A stretch of DNA of 34,593 nt from the NCBI GenBank assembly GCA_024743355.1, contig JANSWS010000030.1:1-34593 (forward strand), given 5' to 3'. This document shows positions 8,491 through 16,616 of the stretch, one piece after another. Numbering within the stretch: position 1 is the first letter of the stretch; each line of letters opens with the position of its first letter. The notes beneath the pieces are model-generated. The model did no database searches and was not told where the DNA came from. It saw only the letters and a program-made list of their open reading frames with translations. The translations under genes and the position numbers were made by a program. The DNA is from a bacterium (GTDB lineage: Bacteria > Planctomycetota > Planctomycetia > Pirellulales > Pirellulaceae).

Positions 8491-9360
8491 GTGTCGTCTG
8501 TGCCCAATCCCCGTCGCATCTATCGCGGAGCCAAGTTGCCTCCCACGCTCTACCGCTGGCTGAGCGATTGGGGCGAAATGGTCGTCGATGCCTTGGTCAC
8601 GCTGGGTGACATGGCGATCTTTGCGGGGCATATGTTTCGCTGGATGTTCAGCGCGCTGCCCCGCCGGGGCACCATTCTGCCGAACTTCTATTACGTCGGC
8701 GTGCTGAGCTTGCCTGTGGTCGCCTTGACCGGCACGTTTATTGGCATGGTTCTAGCCGTTCAAAGCTACGCGCAATTTCACAACATTGGACTGGAAAGTC
8801 GCCTGGGAGCTGTCATCAACATGTCGCTGGTTCGCGAACTCGGACCGGTGCTGGCCGCAACAATGCTGGCCGGCCGAGTCGGTAGCGCAATGGCGGCCGT
8901 GCTGGGGACGATGCGCGTTACCGAGCAGATCGATGCGCTGACCAGCATGGGGGCAGACCCCATTCATTACCTGGTTGTTCCTCGCTTTTTAGCTTGCATC
9001 ATGCTCATTCCTGCCCTGACCATCATGGCCGATTTCATGGGAATCGTGGGCGGTTACTTCTACAGCGTTATTATGCTCGGTATCGATCACTACCAGTACC
9101 TGAACAACAGCCGACAATTTGTGGGAGGCTGGGACTTTTTTATGGGAATCTTCAAAAGCTTCTTTTTCGGTGGCGTCATCGCCATTGTCAGTTGCTATCG
9201 AGGCTTCCACTGCGAGCCGGGGGCCGAAGGCGTCGGCCGTGCCGCCACAGCCGCCTTTGTTTTTAGCTTTGTGATCATTCTGGCAATTGATCTGCTGCTC
9301 AACATCTTCCTAGACGCGGTGTACACCGCGATCTGGCCCCATGGAGCAAGACTGATTTAA
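8491..9360 (+). CDS. mlaE: MlaE-type ABC transporter permease
   Basis: This 289-residue integral membrane protein is an MlaE/YrbE-family permease, the membrane part of an ABC system that moves phospholipids between inner and outer membranes. Seen directly: about five hydrophobic segments, the conserved elements ELGPVLAATMLAGRVGSAMAAVLGTMRVTEQIDAL and SMGADPIHYLVVPRFLA typical of the family (cited here only as matching regions), and a C-terminal span ILAIDLLLNIFLD. I use the GTG at 8491 because AAGGAG lies 6 nt upstream; the track ATG at 8341 gives a 50-residue tail without family features. It is 7 bp from mlaF and the two with mlaD form one unit. The trmD gene is divergent, 233 bp away. Confidence 0.93.
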   Translation: MSSVPNPRRIYRGAKLPPTLYRWLSDWGEMVVDALVTLGDMAIFAGHMFRWMFSALPRRGTILPNFYYVGVLSLPVVALTGTFIGMVLAVQSYAQFHNIGLESRLGAVINMSLVRELGPVLAATMLAGRVGSAMAAVLGTMRVTEQIDALTSMGADPIHYLVVPRFLACIMLIPALTIMADFMGIVGGYFYSVIMLGIDHYQYLNNSRQFVGGWDFFMGIFKSFFFGGVIAIVSCYRGFHCEPGAEGVGRAATAAFVFSFVIILAIDLLLNIFLDAVYTAIWPHGARLI

Positions 9361-9367
9361 CTCGTTC

Positions 9368-10273
9368 ATGACCACCACCGCAGAACCTACCAGCAGCCCT
9401 TCCGAATCCAGCGTGTCCCGAGACACGCCCCTGGTGGAGCTGCGCGACTTGACCCTGCAATTCGCCGGACAGACCATTCTGCAGCGGATCAATTTAAGTA
9501 TTCCGCGCGGACAGACCCTGGTCATCATCGGTGAAAGCGGATGTGGAAAAACCATGTTGCTCAAGTCAGTGGTGGGTCTGATCAAACCCACCAGTGGCAA
9601 CGTGCTGTACGAAGGCCAGGACATTCATCGGCTGAACGCGAAGGAAATGACTGCTCTGCGTCGCAAGTTCGGGTTTGTCTTTCAGAATGCGGCACTTTTT
9701 GACAGCTTGTCCGTAGGCGACAACGTCGCCTTTCCTCTGGTCCAACATGGAGTGGCATCGGGATCCCAGCTACGACGCATTGTCAGCAATGGTCTGGCTC
9801 AAGTTGGTTTGCCGGACAACGTAGCCGCCAAACGCCCCGCTGAACTTTCCGGGGGCATGCGGAAACGCGTCGGCCTGGCCCGTGCCCTGGTGCTGGAGCC
9901 CGAACTCGTACTGTACGACGAGCCCACTACCGGGCTGGACCCCATCATGAGCGACGTCATCAACGAGTTGATTCTCAGAACCCGCCAGAACCTGAACGTT
10001 ACCAGTCTGGTGATTACGCATGACATGCGAACAGCTCTAAAAGTCGCCGACCGGGTCGTCATGCTGTATCCATTTGCTCGCCTGGAGAGAGGGGAAAATC
10101 AGATACTGTACGACGGTCCAGCCGAGGGCCTGGAGACCACCTCGGATCGCCGCGTCAGTCAGTTCGTACGGGGTGAGGCAGGCGAACGGCTGATGGAAAT
10201 GCGACGCAGTGAAATCCGTGGTTTCCAGGAAACTCCGGATGTTTCGCAGTATTACGGACGCCAGTCGAATTGA
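9368..10273 (+). CDS. mlaF: MlaF-type ABC transporter ATPase
   Basis: The cytoplasmic ATPase of the Mla-like transporter, 301 residues. Motifs are complete: Walker A GESGCGKT near residue 57, Q-loop FVFQNAALFD, ABC signature LSGGMRKRVGLARA, Walker B LVLYDEPTTGLDP and the switch histidine region VITHDM. The signature LSGGM rather than LSGGQ is the usual form in MlaF. The first 20 residues are a Ser/Thr-rich extension before the domain. It lies 7 bp after mlaE and 80 bp before mlaD, so the three are surely co-transcribed. It powers lipid movement; direction (retrograde or anterograde) cannot be told from sequence. Confidence 0.94.
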   Translation: MTTTAEPTSSPSESSVSRDTPLVELRDLTLQFAGQTILQRINLSIPRGQTLVIIGESGCGKTMLLKSVVGLIKPTSGNVLYEGQDIHRLNAKEMTALRRKFGFVFQNAALFDSLSVGDNVAFPLVQHGVASGSQLRRIVSNGLAQVGLPDNVAAKRPAELSGGMRKRVGLARALVLEPELVLYDEPTTGLDPIMSDVINELILRTRQNLNVTSLVITHDMRTALKVADRVVMLYPFARLERGENQILYDGPAEGLETTSDRRVSQFVRGEAGERLMEMRRSEIRGFQETPDVSQYYGRQSN

Positions 10274-10353
10274 ACTGAAAACAGGACAATTGTCCATAAA
10301 CCCGAGTAGTGCCGAGAACGTTTTCGTAGCATCCACAAGGAAAGCCTAGATTC

Positions 10354-11556
10354 ATGGACGAGCAAGGCTACAGGTTCGGAGTAGGTGTTTTGGTGGTTGC
10401 CTCGATGGTAATCGCTATCATCCTGATTCTGTTCTTCGGCGCTGCGCCCAACCTGTTCACCGAGCGCTATCTGGTCACCATCCGCTTTGATGCCGCGCCC
10501 GGCGTCACCACAGACACGCCCGTCCGCAAGAATGGTGTGCAAATTGGCCGCGTCAAGAGCGTGCAGCTGTTGGATGAAGATGGCGTGGACCTGACTCTGG
10601 AATTGGATTCCGAGTTTAAGGTCCGAGCGGGAGAACTTCCGCGAATCGGCAAGGGCTCGCTGATCACCGGTGATGCGGTGGTCGAGTTCTTCCCTCCCAC
10701 GCAGGTCAGCTTGATCGATCGCTTCGATGGCACCGGTGGTTCCCCGCAGGATGGTTTGCTGGACATCAACGAGTCGCAGTTGGCCGCCGCCGACTTGAAG
10801 AATGGAGACTTTCTGCGAGGGGGTCGGGTGGCCCCCGATCCCATGGATGCTCTGTTGAACATGCAGGACTCCATGTCCACGGCCCTCAGCGGCATTGAAG
10901 CTGCCGCCGGCCAGGTGCAGTCGCTTGCCTCCGACGTTCAGACCCTGATCTCGGGCAGCGACGGAGATTTGAAACGCATCGTCGAAAAAACCGAGGGAAC
11001 CATCGAGAACTTCAACCGCACGCTGCTGGCTGTCGAAGACGTTTTTCGCGATCCGAATCTCAAGTCCACCATGGAGACGATCGCTAATCGCCTGCCGCAG
11101 TTGGTGGATGAAGCTGCGAATGTCATGCAACAAACTGACTCAACTCTGCAGGCTTTTGAGGACGCCGGTAGAGCCGCTGAGGTTACGATCAACAACGTGG
11201 CCGCCTTCACCGAACCCCTTGGTCAACAAGGCGAACAAGTGGTCAACGACGCCCTCCGCACGCTTCAAAACCTGGATAACCTCATCACCGATCTGCGGCG
11301 GGTATCCTCCACCATCAACGAAGTCGGATTGCGGGTCAACAACAGCCAAGGCAGTCTTTCCAAACTCATTGACGACGATCAACTTTATTACAAGCTGATC
11401 GGTACGCTGGAGAACATTGAGACTCTCACTCGTCGGCTGCAACCGATCGTAGAAGACGCCCGCGTCTTCTCGGACAAGGCAGCCAGAAATCCCTCTTCGC
11501 TGATTGATATCCGCGGAGCCTTGATGGGACGACCGAGCGCGGCCGGAGTGAAATAG
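10354..11556 (+). CDS. mlaD: MlaD-like MCE-domain protein, substrate-binding subunit
   Basis: A 400-residue membrane-anchored MCE protein. One N-terminal transmembrane helix (about 9-32, VGVLVVASMVIAIILILFF) is followed by a single MCE domain (about 40-115) with the family feature of a hydrophobic/glycine pattern AAPGVTTDTPVRKNGVQIGRV. The C-terminal ~230 residues are alpha-helical and coiled-coil-like (repeated DVQTLISG, ETIANRLPQLVDEA, RRVSSTINEVGL), much longer than the ~180-residue E. coli MlaD, so they may extend across the periplasm as in longer MCE proteins. It is the last gene of mlaEFD. No MlaC or MlaB gene is in the window. A 5' AAGGAA lies about 12 nt upstream of the ATG. Confidence 0.92.
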   Translation: MDEQGYRFGVGVLVVASMVIAIILILFFGAAPNLFTERYLVTIRFDAAPGVTTDTPVRKNGVQIGRVKSVQLLDEDGVDLTLELDSEFKVRAGELPRIGKGSLITGDAVVEFFPPTQVSLIDRFDGTGGSPQDGLLDINESQLAAADLKNGDFLRGGRVAPDPMDALLNMQDSMSTALSGIEAAAGQVQSLASDVQTLISGSDGDLKRIVEKTEGTIENFNRTLLAVEDVFRDPNLKSTMETIANRLPQLVDEAANVMQQTDSTLQAFEDAGRAAEVTINNVAAFTEPLGQQGEQVVNDALRTLQNLDNLITDLRRVSSTINEVGLRVNNSQGSLSKLIDDDQLYYKLIGTLENIETLTRRLQPIVEDARVFSDKAARNPSSLIDIRGALMGRPSAAGVK

Positions 11557-11666
11557 ATCCACCAAACTGATCGAACTGCAGCATACTCGAACGGCAACTT
11601 GCCTGAATTCCTGGTTCGGCTTTCGGCTCAGGTCGCTGCGTTTTACAACAGCGTTTATGCGTATTC

Positions 11667-11788
11667 AGGGCATTTTTAGTAATCGCCTGGATCGAAAGTC
11701 GCCGCTCGCTCCGCGATCGATACGTTTTCAGGCCGAAGCGCTACGATCGCGGAGCGAGCGGCGAATATGTCAAAAATGAAAATGCTCT
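11667..11788. repeat. Palindromic intergenic element (REP/MITE-like)
   Basis: The core is a perfect 20 bp inverted repeat: CGCCGCTCGCTCCGCGATCG at 11700-11719 and its exact complement at 11744-11763, spacer 24 bp. Imperfect outer arms (11667-11678, AGGGCATTTTTA; 11777-11788, TGAAAATGCTCT; 10 of 12 pair) make the whole unit about 122 bp. It reaches into the stop codon of the PEGA gene. It lies downstream of mlaD and could act as a bidirectional terminator. The look is of a dispersed element. Confidence 0.7.
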
Positions 11789-12449
11789 AGCGTGCGTTGG
11801 AATCGTTTTCACCGCGCCTTCGCGCCTCGCCCATGGGCGGGCGATAGCTCCCGCCAACTTCCGGAATCCGTTCGGGAAACCAATTGATGTCGCTGGGAGG
11901 GAGAACTTGCGGCGGTGGTGTCACCACGGGTGCGAGAGGATTGTTCGGTGCTGGAGTTACGGGTACCACGCCTGGTTGCGGCAAGACCGGCACGGGAGCC
12001 TGCTCGACTTCCGGCAGCGGTGTGGCCAAGCCCTGGTTTGCCTGAATTCTCATCATGTCAGCTCGAGATTGAAGTTCCTCGCTGACGGGAACTTGATTTG
12101 GGATCATCTCAATATCCAGAACACGTTCGTCGCGTAGCTCCCAAGGCCACACACTTTCAGCGAGAAAATCGATGCCCGGAAGTTGATACCAGGGCGGCTT
12201 AATCTTCCTTAAGATCGTTTCCGTGCGATAACCATCGGCCACCACTTCTACCTCACGCGTACCGTAGTAGGTAAACGAGGTTGAAATGGGACTGCTTCCG
12301 ATCAGTTGCTTGTCCACGTACACCGTGGCTCCAGCAGGTTTAGTTCGCACCGTCAATCGTCGGCGTACGCAACCCGCACTAATCCAAAAGATTGTGGCGA
12401 GTGCCAGCAGCTGCCAACCGAATTGCGAAGCCCGCTTATGACTGTACAA
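11787..12449 (-). CDS. PEGA-domain lipoprotein
   Basis: A 220-residue exported lipoprotein. The N-terminus has a positive start, a hydrophobic run and a lipobox ISAGC, with Cys27 as the lipidated residue. A PEGA domain follows (about 31-80: LTVRTKPAGATVYVDKQLIG, TSFTYYGTREVEVVADGYRT), a small beta-fold that usually binds cell-surface carbohydrate or matrix. The C-terminal half is Pro-rich (LPQPGVVPVTPAPNNPLAP) and likely disordered. The start is a TTG at 12449 (ORF track): it is supported by GAGGGA 6 nt upstream, and no ATG precedes the lipobox. Function beyond envelope localisation is unknown. The adjacent PP2C gene is divergent. Confidence 0.85.
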   Translation of the reverse strand: MYSHKRASQFGWQLLALATIFWISAGCVRRRLTVRTKPAGATVYVDKQLIGSSPISTSFTYYGTREVEVVADGYRTETILRKIKPPWYQLPGIDFLAESVWPWELRDERVLDIEMIPNQVPVSEELQSRADMMRIQANQGLATPLPEVEQAPVPVLPQPGVVPVTPAPNNPLAPVVTPPPQVLPPSDINWFPERIPEVGGSYRPPMGEARRRGENDSNAR

Positions 12450-12878
12450 AAAACTTCCCTCTGATCGCTAAACTCGGAAAACCGGGCGTGTTATCTTCTG
12501 CCCTGTCCTACGAACCCACGTGTTGCCGCGGATGAGAGTTCTCGGGAATATAGAAAACTGCCACGCTTAATCGCCAGACCAGTTCCACGAGCTGCAATAA
12601 TGGGTGCCGGCGGACGAATATTTTGGAAGCGATTAAGCTGGCTGCGGAGATCCGCGCGGGGCAGAGCCGGCCCATGCCGATCGGGGGTCGCGTCCGATGA
12701 CGGGCCTATCAGAACGGTCCAACAGACGGCGCTGGCGGTCAAGGGATGATCTTTTTTCCCGCCACCCGGCAAGATGCGGCGCGGTATGCTAGCGTGTACT
12801 ACATCGAAATCGCTCGCAAAGTACAATAACGCTCCTTATGGCTCAAAGACTGTCGAACCGCCTGCCTTAGGACATCTC
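12450..12878. other. Divergent promoter region, no gene called
   Basis: This 429 bp gap separates the PEGA gene (-) from the PP2C gene (+). The RBS of the PEGA gene (GAGGGA) lies at its left edge and that of the PP2C TTG start (AGGA) at its right edge. The track's 111-residue ORF at 12491-12826 (-) looks like chance. If the ATG at 12774 is the true PP2C start, the right third is coding. I see no clear promoter hexamers. Confidence 0.4.
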
Positions 12879-14192
12879 TTGACTGAGTCCTCGAAAAAGC
12901 CTGATTCACGCCCCTGGAAGAGCACTGTTGATTTTGCAGTGATATCCGATGTCGGCATGCGCCGAGCCATCAATCAGGACTCGATGAGCACGCAGGTTTC
13001 GGAAACCAAAGAAGCCTGGCAGAAGTGGGGGCATCTGTTCATGGTCGCCGACGGCATGGGAGCCCACGCCGCTGGCGAAAGGGCTTCGGAGCTGGCGGTG
13101 GATTTGGTGCCACACCACTATCGTAAGACTCAAGGCACGGCTCCCGCGGAAGCCCTGCATAAAGCCATCTCAGAAGCCAATGGCGAGATTTTTCGGCGCG
13201 GTCAGGCCAACATTGAATTCCGCTCCATGGGGACAACCTGCAGCGTCCTATGCTTGTTGCCCGAGGGAGCTGTCGTAGCCCACGTCGGCGACAGCCGCGT
13301 TTATCAACTCCGCGGCAGCCAGCTTTACCAGCTGACTTTTGACCATTCGCTGGTTTGGGAAATGCAGGCCGCGGGCGAAGTCACGGACGAAACGGCCCGC
13401 AGCGGCGTGATTCCTAAGAACGTCATCACACGTTCCCTGGGACCCAATGCCAATGTTGAAATTGATATCGAAGGGCCTTTCCCAGTTAAGAAAGGAGATC
13501 GTTATCTCATCTGTTCCGACGGCTTGAGCGGGCAGATTTCGGACGAAGAAATCGGCGGCCTGCTCAAGACGCTCACGCCTCAAGAAGCCGCACAGATGTT
13601 TGTCGATCTCTCCAATCTACGCGGTGGGCCCGACAATATTACCGCAATTGTGGTGGAAGTAAGCGACGATGGGATCACCACCAGTCAGCAGGGGGCGATC
13701 GCCATCCAACGCAAGCCGGAACGCAAGTCGTTCTCGCTGGCTCTGGCTGTAGTAACCGCCGTTTGCCTATCGCTAGCACTCATCTTCTGGCTGATCAATC
13801 TGGCACCCCTGGCGATTGTCATCGCCGTGCTGGGGCTGATCGCCTTTGCCACTGGCTTGGCACAGGTGCTATGGCAAGGCTCGCCCCCCAAGGATGAGTC
13901 CGCCCGCTACGGCAATGGCCCCTACCGCCAGTACAAGGCGGTTCCCAACGAAACTCTGTTTGAGCAATTGGCCGGCACCATCAAGTCACTGAAGGAAGCC
14001 GCCATGGAACGGAATTGGTCCATTCCCTGGGAAGACCTGGATCGGCGATTTAATCAGGCCTGTTCCAAGGCCGAGGCGGCAGATTATGCACAGGCTGTCG
14101 CCATTGAATCTCGCATCATCATCGAGCTCATGCGTCAAATTCGCAATCAGCGTGGACAGAATCAGGCCGGCGATTCTGCTGTCGATCTGTAG
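12879..14192 (+). CDS. PP2C-type Ser/Thr protein phosphatase with C-terminal membrane segments
   Basis: An about 437-residue PPM/PP2C-family phosphatase. Motifs are clear: SDVGMRRAINQDSM, VADGMGAHAAGE, HVGDSRVYQLRG, ICSDGLSGQISDEE and GGPDNITAIVVEV; the metal-binding Asp residues (in DGMG, SDGL, PDNIT) are present. The usual NED of motif 1 reads NQD. After the phosphatase domain two hydrophobic helices (ALAVVTAVCLSLALIFWLI; LAIVIAVLGLIAFATGLAQVL) anchor it, and a cytoplasmic-looking helical tail follows. Such enzymes oppose Ser/Thr kinases. The start is uncertain: the TTG at 12879 has AGGA at 6 nt; the track ATG at 12774 gives a 35-residue extension without features. Confidence 0.85.
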   Translation: MTESSKKPDSRPWKSTVDFAVISDVGMRRAINQDSMSTQVSETKEAWQKWGHLFMVADGMGAHAAGERASELAVDLVPHHYRKTQGTAPAEALHKAISEANGEIFRRGQANIEFRSMGTTCSVLCLLPEGAVVAHVGDSRVYQLRGSQLYQLTFDHSLVWEMQAAGEVTDETARSGVIPKNVITRSLGPNANVEIDIEGPFPVKKGDRYLICSDGLSGQISDEEIGGLLKTLTPQEAAQMFVDLSNLRGGPDNITAIVVEVSDDGITTSQQGAIAIQRKPERKSFSLALAVVTAVCLSLALIFWLINLAPLAIVIAVLGLIAFATGLAQVLWQGSPPKDESARYGNGPYRQYKAVPNETLFEQLAGTIKSLKEAAMERNWSIPWEDLDRRFNQACSKAEAADYAQAVAIESRIIIELMRQIRNQRGQNQAGDSAVDL

Positions 14193-14445
14193 TTTGCATG
14201 CAACCCACGTTGCGAAGCAAATCCCGGATGTATCAACCGTCCGAAAGGCAGCCTCTGCAAGCTCTTGCCCGCAACGGGACCACCCAGGCAGCTGGTCGAT
14301 AGACCGATCCATTGGTTGCCGGGCCTGAGGATTGGTGGCACTTTAGCGGGGATGAAATGCTGCCCGTTCGAGCTTAGAAGTTCACAAAGAGGGGAGCTGA
14401 AGATCGCCATTTTCTCGGACCCGACGAGTTGCTAGACTCCCTCGC

Positions 14446-15639
14446 ATGCGACGCTTCAACCTTTACATTCTTTGGGAAATCTTCAAGCTTTTCTTTGTTG
14501 CGCTGGTCGCATTCACCACGGTAATTTCGCTCGCCGGAATCGCTCAGCAGTTAGTCAGCCAGGGCTTAGGGCCCAAGGCGATCGTCGAGTTACTGCCCTA
14601 CATCCTGCCGATCTCTTTGCAGTACGCCTTGCCGGCAACGCTGCTGTTCGCCGTCTGCAGTGTGTACGGCAGAATCAGCGCTGATGCGGAAGTATTGGCC
14701 GTCATGGCTGCGGGCGTTCCACCCTGGCGCATCATTTCACCGGCGCTCATCGCCAGCTTTCTGCTCAGTCTAGTGGCGGTGTGGATCAACGACGTGGCTT
14801 TTTCTTGGGGTAAGCCTGGAATCAATCGCGTCATCATGCATTCGATTGAACAGGTGGTTTATGGCTTCTTGTCGACACAGGGAAGCTATACCTCCGAGAA
14901 AGGTCTGTCGATTCACGTACATGGGATCGGTGAAGATGGTCGCGAGCTGATCTTGCCAACAATCACCACCACCGGCGATGGCGATGGCGAGCCCTTCAGC
15001 ATATCGGCGCGCTCAGCACGGCTGACGATGGATCCCGTTAAAGACGTACTCCGCATCGAAATGGTGGACAGCATCATGGAGGGCGAGAAAGCGGAGTTCA
15101 CGCACCCCGGACTGTGGGTGCACGAAGTCCTTCTGCCCAATGCCACCAAAAAAGGCACATCCAGCGGACATCCCTCGGAGGTCCCCATCCGCAAGATTGC
15201 TTTTGAGAAAAGAAAGCAGCGTGAGACGATTGAAAAAACTCAAGAGATCATCGCGGCGCGTACAGCTCTGGGCCTGGGAATGGGCCGCTACGATTGGCTG
15301 GATAACGAGCAAACCCATGAATCCTTGAACCAGATACTGCAAGGACAGAGTCGACTGCAACGTCTACAGGTGGAGCCCTGGCGGCGCTGGGCGCAGGGCT
15401 TTAGCTGCTTTTTCTTTGTATGGGTTGCCATCCCGTTCTCGATTTGGATGAAATCCGCGGACCATTGGACTAGCTTCGGCGCCTGCTTTATGCCTATTCT
15501 CCTGGTCTATTATCCGGTATTCGCCATCGGTCTTGGCCATGCCAAGGATGGCAGCTGGCCGGTGGCTTCCGTGTGGCTGGGAAACATAGTGCTGCTGGTG
15601 ATTGGCGTCTACTGGCTGAGAAGGCTTCAGCGGACCTGA
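14446..15639 (+). CDS. LptF/LptG-family permease (YjgP/YjgQ)
   Basis: A 397-residue membrane protein of the LptF/LptG family, which with LptB extracts lipopolysaccharide from the inner membrane and passes it to the periplasmic bridge. N-terminal spans include LFFVALVAFTTVISLAGIA and a second and third between 45 and 120; a central soluble beta-rich domain (about 150-260) is followed by C-terminal spans (FSCFFFVWVAIPFSIWM, ILLVYYPVFAIGLG, WLGNIVLLVIGVYW). This matches the family plan of 3 + 3 helices around a periplasmic jellyroll. The paired second permease and LptB are not in the window, so I do not give F or G. The ATG at 14446 has no obvious RBS. Confidence 0.88.
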   Translation: MRRFNLYILWEIFKLFFVALVAFTTVISLAGIAQQLVSQGLGPKAIVELLPYILPISLQYALPATLLFAVCSVYGRISADAEVLAVMAAGVPPWRIISPALIASFLLSLVAVWINDVAFSWGKPGINRVIMHSIEQVVYGFLSTQGSYTSEKGLSIHVHGIGEDGRELILPTITTTGDGDGEPFSISARSARLTMDPVKDVLRIEMVDSIMEGEKAEFTHPGLWVHEVLLPNATKKGTSSGHPSEVPIRKIAFEKRKQRETIEKTQEIIAARTALGLGMGRYDWLDNEQTHESLNQILQGQSRLQRLQVEPWRRWAQGFSCFFFVWVAIPFSIWMKSADHWTSFGACFMPILLVYYPVFAIGLGHAKDGSWPVASVWLGNIVLLVIGVYWLRRLQRT

Positions 15640-15665
15640 GCGAGCTATAGGCCGCAAAGATGGTT

Positions 15666-15695
15666 GGAACCGACAGGACTGGAACCGACAAGACT
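15666..15695. repeat. Two-copy 15 bp tandem repeat
   Basis: GGAACCGACAGGACT at 15666-15680 is repeated at 15681-15695 with one change. It is in the 274 bp gap between the LptF/G-like gene and the methyltransferase gene, where degenerate GGAAC/GGGAC words continue to about 15850. The track's 75-residue ORF here is built of this repetitive DNA and is probably not a gene. Confidence 0.55.
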
Positions 15696-15913
15696 GGTGC
15701 CGTAGCTGAACGAAGAACCTATCCGACAACCGAAGCAAACGGCGGCGAACGCCAAACGTTTAAGAGGTATCAGATGGGTTCTGGAACTCACGGGACCGGA
15801 ATGCAATGGGACGGGAACTCATGTGATTGGGACCCACGGTACAGGAAAGCATGGGTTGAGAATCATGGACTGGCTCTGCGGGGCTGATGACACATCGTTG
15901 GAAGGAACCACAA

Positions 15914-16564
15914 GTGTCCGCTAATGTTGAAACTGGAGTATGGACCGCCGACGGAAGCGATTTGCTTTCTCAGCCGCTGATCAACTTCCTGGCACGCCGC
16001 CGCATCGCTATCAGTCTGGCGGGCTTCATCGGACTGCTGCTGATCAATTTATTGATCTTCGGCACAATCCCGCTGAATCCTTTTGATTTCAGTAACGCTT
16101 ATTCGCTCCTGGCGTCGGTGTTATTGCTTGGTGGATTAGCCATTCGCAGCTGGTCCGCCGGAACGTTGAATAAATCACGCGAGGTGACGGATGACGGACC
16201 CTATGCGCTCACCAGAAACCCGCTTTACATCGGCTCCTTTATGATGATGATCGCCTTCGCGATCTGGTTGCGGGACTTACCCACATTTCTCTTCATCCTG
16301 GGCCCCATGAGCTTGCTCTATCGGACCCAAGTATTGTTTGAAGAGAAGCGGCTGAGTTTTCTGTTTGGCGACGCTTGGACCGCATACGCCAAGCGTGTCC
16401 CAAGATTTATCCCCCGGCATTTTCCGCCCGCCGAAGCATTTCAAGGCTGGACCTTGTTTGAATGGCGGCGCAATCGCGAGTACCGTGCAATTCTGGCTAC
16501 GGCAATCGGAGTTCTGGGGATTTATGCATGGCACATGCTAGCCCCGGGAATCTGGGCCAACTGA
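15914..16564 (+). CDS. Isoprenylcysteine carboxyl methyltransferase-like membrane methyltransferase
   Basis: A 216-residue multi-span protein of the ICMT/PEMT/NnrU-type family of SAM-dependent membrane methyltransferases. The signature is the C-terminal GPYALTRNPLYIGSF, then the long helix region with LFEEKRLSFLFGDAWTAYAKRVPRFIP. Four to five hydrophobic segments are visible (SLAGFIGLLLINLLIFG; LLASVLLLGGLAIR; MMMIAFAIWL; FLFILGPMSLL; AILATAIGVLGIYAW). I prefer the GTG at 15914 because GGAAGGA lies about 7 nt upstream; the track ATG at 15887 lacks such a site. The bacterial members have no isoprenylated substrate, so the target (lipid, steroid-like or other) is unknown. It is followed by the histidine kinase 53 bp downstream. 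Confidence 0.8.
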   Translation: MSANVETGVWTADGSDLLSQPLINFLARRRIAISLAGFIGLLLINLLIFGTIPLNPFDFSNAYSLLASVLLLGGLAIRSWSAGTLNKSREVTDDGPYALTRNPLYIGSFMMMIAFAIWLRDLPTFLFILGPMSLLYRTQVLFEEKRLSFLFGDAWTAYAKRVPRFIPRHFPPAEAFQGWTLFEWRRNREYRAILATAIGVLGIYAWHMLAPGIWAN

Positions 16565-16616
16565 GTCCCAAGTCGTGGTAGCAATCTGCCACCTCATGTC
16601 AGTACTGGAGCCACGC

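Noticed and set aside
10252-11133. 293-codon minus-strand ORF
   Set aside because: It is antisense to the MCE protein gene, which has a clear transmembrane helix and MCE domain.
12491-12826. 111-codon minus-strand ORF
   Set aside because: It lies across a promoter region and the PP2C N-terminus, has no RBS evidence and no domain.
15660-15887. 75-codon ORF in the repeat region
   Set aside because: The sequence is made of degenerate GGAAC/GGGAC repeats and the product is compositionally odd; the supported start of the next gene is the GTG at 15914.
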